Below, in pieces: positions 53,928 through 63,067 of a stretch of DNA of 64,000 nt. The stretch is from an uncultured Eubacteriales bacterium (GTDB lineage Bacteria; Bacillota; Clostridia; Christensenellales; UBA1242), in contig CARJLX010000004.1 in NCBI GenBank assembly GCA_949001935.1, forward strand, positions 1 to 64,000. The letters run 5' to 3'. Both the position numbers and the translations under genes were made by a program. Each line of letters begins with the position of its first letter. The stretch's first letter is position 1. The notes beneath the pieces were generated by a model. That model saw nothing but the letters and a program-made list of their open reading frames with translations. It made no database searches and had not been told where the DNA came from.

Positions 53928-53956
53928 TTGACTTTTATCTTAAAAAGCATTAAAAT
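53928..53956 (+). promoter_or_regulatory. Promoter of hisS
   Basis: TTGACT (53928-53933) and TAAAAT (53951-53956) are 17 nt apart. No T-box motif is visible between it and the gene. Confidence 0.85.
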
Positions 53957-54015
53957 ATGCGTCAATTTTATTGGACAGGCTTACATTTATAAATTATTAA
54001 TTCAAAGGAGAGATT

Positions 54016-55341
54016 ATGTCAAACAACAACCTTATAACACCGCGAAAATTGTCAGGTTTTATGGAATTGCCTCCATATAAACAAATTATCTTTGACAATA
54101 TGGTTGGCAAAATAATAAATGTATATAAAAACAATTGCTTTATGCCTCTCAACACCCCTATTCTTGAATATACAGATATTCTTATGGCAAAAAGCGGTGG
54201 CGAGATAGACAAAGAAGTTTATCACTTTTCAAAAGGCGATAACGACCTTTGTATGCGTTATGACCTTACAGTTCCACTTGCTAGATTTGTTGCCATGAAT
54301 ACAGATACAATTTCTTTTCCTTTTAAGCGTTATCAAGTTGGCAAGGTTTTCCGTGGCGAAAGACCTCAAAAAGGTCGTTTCCGCGAGTTTATCCAATGCG
54401 ATGCAGATATTATTGGTATTGATAGCCTTCCAATCACTGCCGATGCTGAATGTATCAATCTTATACATGAAACCTTTGAGGCTTTAAACTTAGATATTTT
54501 AATAAGCATTTCAAATAGAAACATCTTGTTTGGTTATATTGATTCTCTTGGCTACAAAGATAAAACACAGAACGTCTTAACAATATTAGACAAACTTCCT
54601 AAGATAGGAAAAGAAAACGCGTTTAAAGAGCTTGAGAGCCTTGAAATAGATAGAGAGGATTGTGACAGGCTTATCAAACTTTCTGCCCTTAAAGGCGACT
54701 TTAAAGACATTATAGAAGAAATTAAAGGTCTTAGCGATAACATTCTTTTTCAACAAGGAGTTAATGACCTGTTAACACTATCAAATAACCTTGAAGCTTA
54801 CAATATTCCAAAAGATAAATATATTTTAAACTTAGGTATAATTCGCGGACAAAACTATTATACTGGCACAATATTTGAAACCCTTCTTCCAAGCCATCCA
54901 GAGTTTGGAACAATATGCGCAGGCGGACGCTACGATAATCTTGCAGGTTATTTTACAGATAAAAAATTGCCAGGCGTTGGAATGAGCATTGGATTTACAA
55001 GACTATTTGACTTGCTAGATAATAATGAAATGCTAGGGAATTTCCCCCTCTCTCCAGCACAACTTGAAATTATCCCTCTTGGCGACACCTTAGATAAGTG
55101 TCTAGAACTTTCTACCTTCTTCCGAAAAAACAAAATTCGTTGTGAAGTCAATTATGATAATCGTTCATTTAAAGCCAAGTTGAAAGACGCCAATAAGAAA
55201 GATATACCATTTGTTATGGTTGTTGGGGAAAACGAAGTTTTATCTCAAATTTATACGCTTAAAAATATGTTTGAAGGCGTACAGGAAAATTTGAATCTTG
55301 AAAACTGCCTCGAAAGAATACAAAAATTTTTAAAAAAATAA
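54016..55341 (+). CDS. hisS: Histidyl-tRNA synthetase
   Basis: The 441-residue class II enzyme has motif 1 (around MPLNTPILEYTD), motif 2 (RYQVGKVFRGERPQKGRFREF) and motif 3 (GVGMSIGFTRL). The His-specific strand near IIRGQNYYTGTIFE (the family's L-x-R-G-L-x-Y-Y-T-G) and the C-terminal anticodon domain (LEIIPLGDT onward) complete it. It charges tRNA-His. The start follows AAAGGAGAGATT. It is a single-gene unit with a promoter and terminator. Confidence 0.96.
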   Translation: MSNNNLITPRKLSGFMELPPYKQIIFDNMVGKIINVYKNNCFMPLNTPILEYTDILMAKSGGEIDKEVYHFSKGDNDLCMRYDLTVPLARFVAMNTDTISFPFKRYQVGKVFRGERPQKGRFREFIQCDADIIGIDSLPITADAECINLIHETFEALNLDILISISNRNILFGYIDSLGYKDKTQNVLTILDKLPKIGKENAFKELESLEIDREDCDRLIKLSALKGDFKDIIEEIKGLSDNILFQQGVNDLLTLSNNLEAYNIPKDKYILNLGIIRGQNYYTGTIFETLLPSHPEFGTICAGGRYDNLAGYFTDKKLPGVGMSIGFTRLFDLLDNNEMLGNFPLSPAQLEIIPLGDTLDKCLELSTFFRKNKIRCEVNYDNRSFKAKLKDANKKDIPFVMVVGENEVLSQIYTLKNMFEGVQENLNLENCLERIQKFLKK

Positions 55342-55372
55342 AAACGGAAATAATTTTCCGTTTTTATTTTTA
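55339..55372. terminator. Terminator between hisS and the MGMT-like gene
   Basis: AAAAACGGAAATAATTTTCCGTTTTT, bidirectional. Confidence 0.88.
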
Positions 55373-55377
55373 TGTAT

Positions 55378-55701
55378 CTATTTTAAATCTTCCAATTTGC
55401 ACCCACTCTTTGGCAAACTCACTGTATATTCTTTTCGAAAAACAACTCCTTCCGCAATCAATAATTCTTTTTGTCTATCTCTCCCTCCAAAAGCATCATC
55501 CTCTGCAAGATCTCCATACTTATTAACTACTCTATGACAAGGGATAAGAGTTGGTTGCTGATTCGATCGCAAAGCCCAACCTATTTGCATAGAAAGACGA
55601 TCCCCACCCAGCAAAGCAGAAATTTGTCCATAAGTAGCAACTTTCCCTTTAGGAATTTTTTTTACAATAATATAAACTTTTTGAAAGAAACTTTGCTCCA
55701 T
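55378..55701 (-). CDS. MGMT/Ada C-terminal-domain DNA alkyltransferase
   Basis: The 107-residue protein consists only of the O6-alkylguanine transferase DNA-binding domain: an HTH-containing KVATYGQISALLGG, then LIPCHRVVNKYGD, where the PCHRV acceptor Cys (about residue 55) is intact, and a tail QKELLIAEGVVF. The usual N-terminal ribonuclease-H-like domain is absent. Short proteins with this Cys may be repair enzymes or ATL-like lesion sensors, although classic ATLs replace the Cys. The start follows AAAGGAGTAGAAA. Confidence 0.9.
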   Translation of the reverse strand: MEQSFFQKVYIIVKKIPKGKVATYGQISALLGGDRLSMQIGWALRSNQQPTLIPCHRVVNKYGDLAEDDAFGGRDRQKELLIAEGVVFRKEYTVSLPKSGCKLEDLK

Positions 55702-55911
55702 TTTCTACTCCTTTATTGAAAATAATATATCACTTTTGTACAAAAAACACAAATAATCGACACAAAAAATACAAAAATCCACCAAAAAAGATAAAAACAT
55801 GCATTATTCGACAATTTTCTTATAGGGGATTGTGTCGAATTTTGAAAAATAATGGCAAAATTGATACTATTTTATACAAAATTATTTTCTATAAATTAAC
55901 AATATTTTTGT

Positions 55912-55939
55912 TTGAAAAAATTGAATAAAGTTATATAAT
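55912..55939 (+). promoter_or_regulatory. Leaderless-type promoter of the radical SAM gene
   Basis: TTGAAA (55912-55917) and TATAAT (55934-55939) are 16 nt apart, and the ATG follows after 6 nt. Confidence 0.75.
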
Positions 55940-55945
55940 ATTTTT

Positions 55946-56785
55946 ATGAAATGTTTTGACTGTCCTAGAAATTGCGGTGTTGATAAAGAGTTGAATAAAG
56001 GCTTTTGTCGAGAAAGCAACAAAATTCGCATAGCAAAAATAATTCCAAATTTTATGTGGGAAGAGCCATGCCTAACAGGCAAGAAAGGGGCTCTTGCTAT
56101 ATTTTTTTCTGGTTGCAATTTAAGATGCAAGTTTTGCCAAAATTATGAGATCTCTCATATTGGCAAAGGCAATGAGTACACACCTCAAGAATTTAAAGAT
56201 TTATTAAACTCCTTTAACCTTAGAGATTTTTCATGCATTGATCTTATCACCCCAACGCACTTTTCTAGCCTCCTTCATGATGCTTTAAAAGGCTTCCAAC
56301 CCCCTATCCCTATTGTTTGGAATTCTAGCGGGTATGAAAAGCTTGAAACAATAAACAAAGTTGCAAGTTTTGTAGATATATTTCTTGTTGATTTTAAATA
56401 TTTTGATTGCCAACTTTCTAAAAATCTTTCGTGCGCCGATGACTATTTTAAATATACCTCTGCCTGCATAAAACACATCTCAAATTTAAAAGCCAACAAA
56501 TTTAAAGGCGATTTAATGGTAGAAGGCATGATAATTCGCCATTTAGTTTTACCAAATAATTACAAAGATAGTTTAAAAATTCTAGACTTTATAAAAGACA
56601 ATGTAAACAATCCTATTATTGCAATTATGAGTCAATTCACCCCAACAAAAGAAAGCCCAATTAAAAACAAATTAACCCCTATAGAATTCAAAATTGTTTT
56701 ATCTCATGCAAGAAAAATTGGGCTTGACAAAGGTTATTTCCAAGATTTATCAAGTTCTTCAACAGAATTTATACCAAAATTTTAG
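55946..56785 (+). CDS. Radical SAM protein, PflX type
   Basis: The 279-residue protein opens with MKCFDCPRNCGVDKELNKGFC, a Cys-rich N-terminal cluster. The radical SAM motif FSGCNLRCKFCQN (C-x3-C-x2-C, about residues 54-66) follows, then a partial TIM barrel with PTHFSSLLHDAL, IVWNSSGYEKLE and DIFLVDFKYFD. It fits COG1313 (PflX), a pyruvate-formate-lyase-activase-like family of unknown substrate. No glycyl radical enzyme is near. There is no ribosome site, and the -10 is 6 nt upstream, so a leaderless mRNA is likely. Confidence 0.9.
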   Translation: MKCFDCPRNCGVDKELNKGFCRESNKIRIAKIIPNFMWEEPCLTGKKGALAIFFSGCNLRCKFCQNYEISHIGKGNEYTPQEFKDLLNSFNLRDFSCIDLITPTHFSSLLHDALKGFQPPIPIVWNSSGYEKLETINKVASFVDIFLVDFKYFDCQLSKNLSCADDYFKYTSACIKHISNLKANKFKGDLMVEGMIIRHLVLPNNYKDSLKILDFIKDNVNNPIIAIMSQFTPTKESPIKNKLTPIEFKIVLSHARKIGLDKGYFQDLSSSSTEFIPKF

Positions 56786-56793
56786 TCAAACAT

Positions 56794-56822
56794 TTGACTT
56801 TTTTGTTTGAGACTGATATTCT
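56794..56822 (+). promoter_or_regulatory. Leaderless-type promoter of the 112-aa membrane gene
   Basis: TTGACT (56794-56799) and TATTCT (56817-56822) are 17 nt apart, and the ATG follows after 6 nt. Confidence 0.72.
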
Positions 56823-56828
56823 TTTTAT

Positions 56829-57167
56829 ATGATTAAGACAAATTCACAACAAAATATAAGAGTTCAATACAAAAAATATTTAAAAACAAGGTTAAACACT
56901 ATTCGTTATACCAGTCTTTTTGTTTCTTTGATGATTTTAGGACTACTTGCAATTCAACAGTTTAAATTACTAGACAGTATTTGGAACTGCGTTTCAATTC
57001 TTTATAGTTGTGGCATACTTTTCACATTGTTTGCTCAATATCAAGATATTAAATTAAGAAAAGGATTTGCAAGGTTTTCTAGAGTAATCGCAAGCCTTCT
57101 CTATCTTTGCACACTCACCCTTTTAATTTTAATCGTTTTGGACAAATTCTTTATTATTGTATTATAA
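56829..57167 (+). CDS. Small membrane protein, 112 aa
   Basis: A hydrophilic basic N-terminus (about 26 residues) is followed by three hydrophobic segments (about residues 28-44, 50-68 and 85-108). The arginine/lysine-rich loop DIKLRKGFARFSR would lie between the last two. No motif is recognised. The start codon is 6 nt from the -10 with no ribosome site. It ends at a terminator shared with the Smr gene. Confidence 0.72.
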   Translation: MIKTNSQQNIRVQYKKYLKTRLNTIRYTSLFVSLMILGLLAIQQFKLLDSIWNCVSILYSCGILFTLFAQYQDIKLRKGFARFSRVIASLLYLCTLTLLILIVLDKFFIIVL

Positions 57168-57195
57168 AAAACAACCTATTAAAGGTTGTTTTTTA
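57164..57195. terminator. Bidirectional terminator
   Basis: AAAAAACAACCTATTAAAGGTTGTTTTTT between the convergent membrane-protein and Smr genes. Confidence 0.88.
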
Positions 57196-57531
57196 ATTTA
57201 AAACTATAATTGTAATTCCAGGATTAACTTTATTTAAATCTTCATCGGTGATACTTTTGTCTTTATTTAATAAATATAATGTCTTTTTATTAAATACATC
57301 CCAACTTTCCCCACCAAAATAGTCGTAAATTTTACCCTGTTTTTTATATTGTCTTAACATTTTTCTAAGTTCTACCAAAATTGCACCACCCCTGCCATGC
57401 GAACCATAGCCATGCAAGACCTTAATTGCCGATACCCCCTCTCGCCACGCATTTTCTATCGCTATTTGAACTGACGCAATCGCAATATCCACAGTTGGTG
57501 AAAACTCTTTAAGGTTAACAACTTTTAACAT
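57193..57531 (-). CDS. Smr-domain protein
   Basis: The 112-residue protein has the Smr core: VVNLKEFSPTVDIAIASVQI in the D-L-H-G position, then IKVLHGYGSHGRGGAILVEL, the H-G-x-G-x-x-G-x-L-type loop (about residues 39-52). Stand-alone Smr proteins are nucleases or nucleic-acid binders related to the end of MutS2. The C-terminal 30 residues form the rest of the fold. It overlaps the end of gltX by 7 nt, so it is coupled to it. Confidence 0.85.
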   Translation of the reverse strand: MLKVVNLKEFSPTVDIAIASVQIAIENAWREGVSAIKVLHGYGSHGRGGAILVELRKMLRQYKKQGKIYDYFGGESWDVFNKKTLYLLNKDKSITDEDLNKVNPGITIIVLN

Positions 57532-59165
57532 TCTCCCGCCTCTTTAAGACGATTTAAAACCTCTTGCTCGCCCAAAATAGTCATAAGTTCATATAAATCT
57601 GGGCTATCTTTTCTTCCCGTTAAAGCTAAACGAATATACTCACATACCTTAGCAGTATTGCCTTTATAGCCCTCTGGATTTGCCTTATAAAGTTTATTGT
57701 CAACAGCGTAGCCAAGTCTTTCCGCCACCTCTTTAACACCCACAAACCAAGTATCTTTATCTTCTGGCAAAACAAAGTTTTTACTATATTCATTTAAAAA
57801 TTCTTTATAGTTCTCTTTATTCTCAATCTCATCAACAAGTTCAGGTTTATTAAACATATATGAATAAAGTCCTTCAATCATACTCCATTTATATATATCT
57901 TTTCTAGGCTTAGCACCGCCACGACCAATTCCACAAACTTTGAGTGCCAATTCTTTTTTATCTTTAAGAGTATCGGCAAGCGTTAGATTAAATTCTTCCG
58001 CCCAAGACAGCCAATTAGCATAAACTTCTTCTGCTGACATCTTAGCAACAATATTCTTCCCAACATCATCAAGTTTAACAAAATCAAAAAGTGGTGACCC
58101 TGCGGTGATATCTGTAATTCCAAACTTAAATTCGCTATAATGAGCTTCAGGATTTTTAGCTCGCCATGGTTCAAAGCCAGAATTGATAAGATTTAATAAA
58201 TATTCAACAACAGCATAAATAGGATAACCTTGTTCAGCAAAATATTGCATATTACTTTCAGGGTCTTTACGCTTGGAAAGTTTTCTCTTATTTCCATTTT
58301 TATCAATCTTGCAAATAACTGGTGTATGGCAATATTTTACAGGCTTAAAACCTAGAGCATTAAAAATATCTAAATGCGAAGGGGTTGAACTAAACCATTC
58401 TTCACCACGCACTACAATTGTTGTCCCCATTAAAGTATCATCAATTGCATGAGCAAAAGCATATGGAGGAATTCCGTCATCTTTAATCAAAATCACATCT
58501 CGAGCATTCTCTGGAAGTTCCACATCTCCCTTAATTATATCAAAAAATTTTATGCGTTTACTTCCATCATTAGGCGTTTTTAGGCGTATTGCAAATTTTT
58601 CACCATTTTGAACACGCTTTATAGCTTCTTCTATTGGCATATCTCTACATGGGTCAAAAAATGCATTACTACTACTTTCGCTGTATCGTTCTTCTCTATC
58701 CTTTAAAATATCTTCCAGCCCTTCCGTTTTCTTACAAAAGCATGGAAAAGCCTTACCTTGAGCTACAAGATATTTTGCAAAAGCATGGTATATCTCAAGC
58801 CTTTTACTTTGAATATATGGGCCATACTCCCCAACAGTTTCACGCCCTAAAATTTGATATTCATCAGGTTTTTGTTGAAAGCGCTCTAGAATATCAAAAA
58901 TAATTTCCATTGCACCTTCAACTTCGCGTTTTTTATCAGTATCTTCGTTTCTAAGATAAAAAACACCATTGCTATTTTTTGCCAAAGCACGATCGATTAA
59001 AACTTGGAAAAATCCACCAATATGCATATAGCCTGTAGGGCTAGGAGCAAAGCGTGTCACCTCTGCCCCTCCCTCAAGTTTGCGTGGTGGATATTTTTTA
59101 AAGATATCTTCGACCGAAATTTTTACATTTGGATAAAGCACATTTGCCAAATCTTGATAGGTCAT
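57525..59165 (-). CDS. gltX: Glutamyl-tRNA synthetase
   Basis: The 546-residue class I enzyme has RFAPSPTGYMHIGGFFQVLI (HIGH-type motif as HIGG, about residue 48), the KLSKRKDPES catalytic loop (near 303), GEEWFSSTPSHLDIF, and an all-helical anticodon domain at the C-terminus. It charges tRNA-Glu. With glnS present, it can be Glu-specific rather than also misacylating tRNA-Gln. The start follows AGGAGATTGTT. Confidence 0.95.
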   Translation of the reverse strand: MTYQDLANVLYPNVKISVEDIFKKYPPRKLEGGAEVTRFAPSPTGYMHIGGFFQVLIDRALAKNSNGVFYLRNEDTDKKREVEGAMEIIFDILERFQQKPDEYQILGRETVGEYGPYIQSKRLEIYHAFAKYLVAQGKAFPCFCKKTEGLEDILKDREERYSESSSNAFFDPCRDMPIEEAIKRVQNGEKFAIRLKTPNDGSKRIKFFDIIKGDVELPENARDVILIKDDGIPPYAFAHAIDDTLMGTTIVVRGEEWFSSTPSHLDIFNALGFKPVKYCHTPVICKIDKNGNKRKLSKRKDPESNMQYFAEQGYPIYAVVEYLLNLINSGFEPWRAKNPEAHYSEFKFGITDITAGSPLFDFVKLDDVGKNIVAKMSAEEVYANWLSWAEEFNLTLADTLKDKKELALKVCGIGRGGAKPRKDIYKWSMIEGLYSYMFNKPELVDEIENKENYKEFLNEYSKNFVLPEDKDTWFVGVKEVAERLGYAVDNKLYKANPEGYKGNTAKVCEYIRLALTGRKDSPDLYELMTILGEQEVLNRLKEAGEC

Positions 59166-59174
59166 AACAATCTC

Positions 59175-60278
59175 CTATTTTGTCATAATTTGATTTAAAT
59201 AGGCAATATATTCACTGGAATACACTGTGAAATAATTACCTATTTCTTTATAATAATTTTCTGCAAAAGTTTCATTTTCTATATAAGCTTTCATATTGCA
59301 AGAATAATTTACATAATATTTATTTAAACTAAATTTTTCAAAAGACTTGTTTAACATAATTCTTTCATTATCTAAAGCTTCAAGCGTTTTGAAAAGGTTA
59401 TTTACGCTTGTATTTACATACTTAATAACAACTGGTTTATCTTCGCCCACATTTTCCTCAATAGCCTTTCCTGTTAATACATTAAGCTGATTGTCTTGCT
59501 TAGCTAATAAATTATAAACATTTACTAATCCAAATTTAACATTATATATCAAGGTTGTAAATTCTTGCACCTTTTCATCTCCTGCTAAAGAAGAATAGTC
59601 TTCCATATCAAGATTCACGATAAGGCAATTAAAATAATCGTAGCCCAATTGCAAAAGAAAATAGTCACGAAGAGCTATTGTATCATTTTCATTTAAAGCT
59701 CTATTAGTTTCACTTAAAGAAAGATAATCATTGAAAACTTCATGTTTAACTTTTGCCAAGTTTAAAGCCACTTGATATGTTGATTTGAATAAGTTGAACA
59801 AGGTACGATTATAAACCTCAAGCATTCCTTCTATAACAACTGGTGCTGTCCCAACATTTCTTAAGGCGTCATACTCCCTCGCACTAACCCTATAAGCTTC
59901 AACCCAAGCGGGCAAAGAATTTGTTAAATTATTAATTACACTCTGTTTTTCACCAGATATATTCTCTAAATCTTTAATTCTTTCAAGGTCGCTCATATAA
60001 TTTTGAATAAAATTCATAGGAAGTGCTAAAATTTGATTATAATAATTATATTTTGCATTATTTTTATAATACGACAACACATAATCACTATGCACTTGAT
60101 TAATATTAGACGTTGTAAACATGTTGTAATTTTTATCTTCTTTATTAATCGTTTCCAAGGCACTTGAAAGTGAGTCAAATTTTTGCAAATTATTTCCACC
60201 ATCTCCACATGCCACCATTGTTATAGCGGAAACTAAAACTACTAAGCAAGTTAAAATTCCTGTTAAAATTTTTTTCAT
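59175..60278 (-). CDS. Lipoprotein of unknown function, 367 aa
   Basis: Lipoprotein signal: MKKILTGILTCLVVLVSAIT and lipobox MVAC with Cys at residue 24. The mature part (about 340 residues) is almost entirely helical and polar with many Asn/Tyr. No catalytic motif is visible. The start overlaps the upstream membrane protein by 4 nt (ATGA). The two probably form one envelope complex; the mate has a similar helical ectodomain. Family not recognised. Confidence 0.82.
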   Translation of the reverse strand: MKKILTGILTCLVVLVSAITMVACGDGGNNLQKFDSLSSALETINKEDKNYNMFTTSNINQVHSDYVLSYYKNNAKYNYYNQILALPMNFIQNYMSDLERIKDLENISGEKQSVINNLTNSLPAWVEAYRVSAREYDALRNVGTAPVVIEGMLEVYNRTLFNLFKSTYQVALNLAKVKHEVFNDYLSLSETNRALNENDTIALRDYFLLQLGYDYFNCLIVNLDMEDYSSLAGDEKVQEFTTLIYNVKFGLVNVYNLLAKQDNQLNVLTGKAIEENVGEDKPVVIKYVNTSVNNLFKTLEALDNERIMLNKSFEKFSLNKYYVNYSCNMKAYIENETFAENYYKEIGNYFTVYSSEYIAYLNQIMTK

Positions 60279-61186
60279 ATTGTTAGCCCTCCTTGTAAGA
60301 AGGTTTTTGTTTTTTCAAGAACGCCCTTACTGTCACTACCCTCAAACGCAAAACCATCTTCATTAATACTTTCTATAACATTAACAAGATTTTTGTCTTC
60401 ACCATAAACTTTTGAGAATGTTGATATAAGAGCAAAATCTTCTTGTAAAATTTCGCTAAAATTATATTTAATCAAAACTCTATTGTCTTTTGTATTTAAA
60501 TAGACTCTAAACTTATCTAGATATTGTATTTTATAAGTTGCTTTCTCAAAATCCTTATTGATAACATTTAAATAATTATCAATGTTATCGAGAACTAAAT
60601 TTGTAAGCTCATTTGCTAAAATTCCATTTGGAACACAGTCCTTATAAATTTCGCAAAGACTGTTTATAACAACAACATAACTATTAAGATAATTTAAGTA
60701 ATAGCCTTTAAATTCCTTCCAATAACTTTCAAAGAAGGTGTTGTCTTGATTGCCCAGTTCTTGAATTACCTTAACAATAACATCTTCCATTTTCTTTTGT
60801 TCAGCATTAGCAACATCATAATTTTTCATAATCAAACCATAATTTGCTTGGAAAGTTGATTTATCTTGAGAAAAAACAATATACTCATTGTAAAAGTCCA
60901 TAATATCATTTATTGCCAATGTTAAAGCATAAACATCACGCGTTTCTTGACCATACTCTTTATTGATAGCCTCAATACTAGTGATTTTAGTTTGGAAATC
61001 TTTATACATCTTTTTATTTTTATCTTTCTTTAAAAACATTGTTTCAACTTGAGTATTTGTTCTCTCAATTGCATTGTTAACATTCTTTGGTAGAAAGACT
61101 ATTATAAGTGTGACAGCGATTGCCACTAAAATGACAACACTTAAAACAATAATCCACTTTTTGCCTTTAACTTTTTCTCCGCTCAT
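60275..61186 (-). CDS. Signal-anchored helical envelope protein, 303 aa
   Basis: A charged N-terminus (MSGEKVKGKK) precedes one hydrophobic span at residues 11-33 (WIIVLSVVILVAIAVTLIIV), then about 270 residues of helical ectodomain. There is no lipobox or cleavage site. It starts 12 nt after dnaB (AAGGAGGGGAA site) and is coupled to the lipoprotein by a 4-nt overlap. Its location in a replication operon is odd. Function unknown. Confidence 0.82.
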   Translation of the reverse strand: MSGEKVKGKKWIIVLSVVILVAIAVTLIIVFLPKNVNNAIERTNTQVETMFLKKDKNKKMYKDFQTKITSIEAINKEYGQETRDVYALTLAINDIMDFYNEYIVFSQDKSTFQANYGLIMKNYDVANAEQKKMEDVIVKVIQELGNQDNTFFESYWKEFKGYYLNYLNSYVVVINSLCEIYKDCVPNGILANELTNLVLDNIDNYLNVINKDFEKATYKIQYLDKFRVYLNTKDNRVLIKYNFSEILQEDFALISTFSKVYGEDKNLVNVIESINEDGFAFEGSDSKGVLEKTKTFLQGGLTI

Positions 61187-61197
61187 TTCCCCTCCTT

Positions 61198-62631
61198 TTA
61201 TTCGTCATCACCAAATACGTCGACGCTTTGATTAGCTTCTAAAGGCGCTTCTTCAATATCGGTTGCACTCACAGTTTCAGTTTTTTGAACCTTGGTTTTA
61301 TCACCATAATTAACAAAGGTTGTATATTCGCCAATCCAACGAAGTTTAACAGTTCCAGTTCCACCATTTCTGTGCTTTGCAATAATAAGTTCAATTGTAC
61401 CTGGCTCATCCTCTTGAGGTGTATCGTTATATTTTTCTGGATTAAATAAGAAAAGAACAATATCAGCATCTTGCTCAATTGCACCTGAATCACGAAGGTC
61501 ACTAAGCATTGGTCTGTGATCTTGACGAGATTCAACCGCACGAGATAATTGAGAAAGCACTATGATAGGAACATTTAACTCTTTGGCCGCAATTTTTAAA
61601 GTTCTTGAAATCTCACTCACTTCGTTGGTTCTATTTTCTGTAGACTTCTTTCCCGAACTCATAAGTTGAATATAGTCAACCATGATAAGATCTATATTAT
61701 CTTTAGCCTTTAATCTTCTACATTTTGAAATAAGGTCAGTTGGACTTGTCATTGCAGAATCATCTACATAAAGACCACTTGATTCTAGTTTTTTTGTGGC
61801 TGTCCAAATGCGTTGCCACTCTTCAGCACTCATAGTTCCCTTTAAAGCCTTTCCCATAGGTACTTTAGCAAGTGAGCAAATTGCTCTTTGCATAAGTTGC
61901 TCTCTAGACATTTCAAGTGAGAACACCGCACATTTTTTACCAAGTTCGACAGCGGCGTGAGTAATAATATTCATTGAGAAAGAAGTTTTACCAACACCAG
62001 GACGAGCAGCGAGCAAAATCAAGTCTGAATTTTGAAGACCATTAGTTATCGCATCAAAATCTCTAAAGCCTGTTGGAATACCTTTTATTGAGGTAGGGTC
62101 TTTTGCAATAGTATCAAATTTATCAAGTACTTTTTTGATTGCTCCACCTGGTTTCCCCACATGTTCAAGAGAAGAACGAGATTGTTTTTCGGCAATATCA
62201 AAAACAACTTGTTCTGCAAATTGAAGATCTTTGTCTTTATCTTCATTCTTAAAACTTTCTTCAATAATTTCTTGTCCAGACTTGATAAGTTTTCTTCTTA
62301 TCGAATTGCTTTTAACAATATCGCAATAATAAGTAAAATTTGCAGCAGAAGGAACTGCGTTTGTCAAGAATGTAATATATTCAATTCCACCAACTTTTTC
62401 AAGAAGTTTATCTGTTTCAAGTTGAGCAGCAAGTGTGACAAAATCAACAGGAACAGAGCGTTGATAAATTTTAAGCATACAATTATAAATCTCTCTGTGA
62501 GCATCTGAGTAAAAATCGTCATCACTCATAATAGGAAAAATATCTGCTTGAGCAATATTATCAAGCAAAATACAGCCAAGCACTGCCTGCTCGGCCTCTA
62601 AATTGTGTGGAAGCATTTTATAATCTGCCAT
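61198..62631 (-). CDS. dnaB: Replicative DNA helicase
   Basis: The 477-residue protein has the DnaB N-terminal domain (NLEAEQAVLGCILLD), a linker helix, and the RecA-like ATPase: Walker A AARPGVGKTS (about residue 207), KCAVFSLEMSREQL, Walker B LIMVDYIQLM (about 310), SRTLKIAAKELNVPII and the arginine-finger region around AKHRNGGTG. It unwinds DNA at the fork as a hexamer. Called dnaC in Bacillus. The start follows AGGAGGAATTT; it is 9 nt from the small membrane gene. Confidence 0.97.
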   Translation of the reverse strand: MADYKMLPHNLEAEQAVLGCILLDNIAQADIFPIMSDDDFYSDAHREIYNCMLKIYQRSVPVDFVTLAAQLETDKLLEKVGGIEYITFLTNAVPSAANFTYYCDIVKSNSIRRKLIKSGQEIIEESFKNEDKDKDLQFAEQVVFDIAEKQSRSSLEHVGKPGGAIKKVLDKFDTIAKDPTSIKGIPTGFRDFDAITNGLQNSDLILLAARPGVGKTSFSMNIITHAAVELGKKCAVFSLEMSREQLMQRAICSLAKVPMGKALKGTMSAEEWQRIWTATKKLESSGLYVDDSAMTSPTDLISKCRRLKAKDNIDLIMVDYIQLMSSGKKSTENRTNEVSEISRTLKIAAKELNVPIIVLSQLSRAVESRQDHRPMLSDLRDSGAIEQDADIVLFLFNPEKYNDTPQEDEPGTIELIIAKHRNGGTGTVKLRWIGEYTTFVNYGDKTKVQKTETVSATDIEEAPLEANQSVDVFGDDE

Positions 62632-62640
62632 AAATTCCTC

Positions 62641-62904
62641 CTAGTGTGAAAAAGGGTCTTTTGTTTGATTTTCGACCGCTTCTCTTTCCTTCTTTTTATC
62701 AATTTTAGCACAAATCAAGAGAAATAACAAATAGAAAACCCCCGCTGTGACGATAATTATAAATCCATTCCAAACAGCAGGAATTTTAGCATAATAATCC
62801 AAAATATAACATTCAATTAAACAAAAAATAAATATGCCAACAATAAACCACATAGTTCGCTTCAAACTTTTCTTTAAATTTCTGCTTTCTTTTGGAGCAA
62901 TCAT
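62641..62904 (-). CDS. Small two-span membrane protein, 87 aa
   Basis: Two hydrophobic segments (about residues 16-37 and 45-65) sit between a basic N-terminus (ESRNLKKSLKR) and a charged tail (KIDKKKEREAVENQ). The start follows AAGGAGGGAAAAGC. It is 9 nt before dnaB and probably shares its transcript. Not recognised. Confidence 0.75.
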   Translation of the reverse strand: MIAPKESRNLKKSLKRTMWFIVGIFIFCLIECYILDYYAKIPAVWNGFIIIVTAGVFYLLFLLICAKIDKKKEREAVENQTKDPFSH

Positions 62905-62997
62905 GCTTTTCCCTCCTTCTTTTTAAACTAAATATAAAATAAAATTTATTTTTTACTTAAAACATCCTTATTTATGCTACAATCTTTTAAAATTATC

Positions 62998-63053
62998 AAC
63001 CAGCATCAATTCCGTAGTCTTTGCTTGCAACCAACAAGGAATTGATGCTGGTT
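62998..63053. repeat. 16-bp perfect inverted repeat between typA and the next gene
   Basis: AACCAGCATCAATTCC and GGAATTGATGCTGGTT flank a 24-nt loop, 14 nt after the typA stop. The stem is strong but lacks a T-run on either strand, so it may be an unusual terminator or a mobile-element remnant. Confidence 0.6.
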
Positions 63054-63067
63054 AATAATTCGCTCTC

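Noticed and set aside
53587..54015. T-box leader of hisS
   Set aside because: No GGGTGGNACC-type antiterminator motif or specifier stem is visible; the gap is explained better by DnaA-type boxes.
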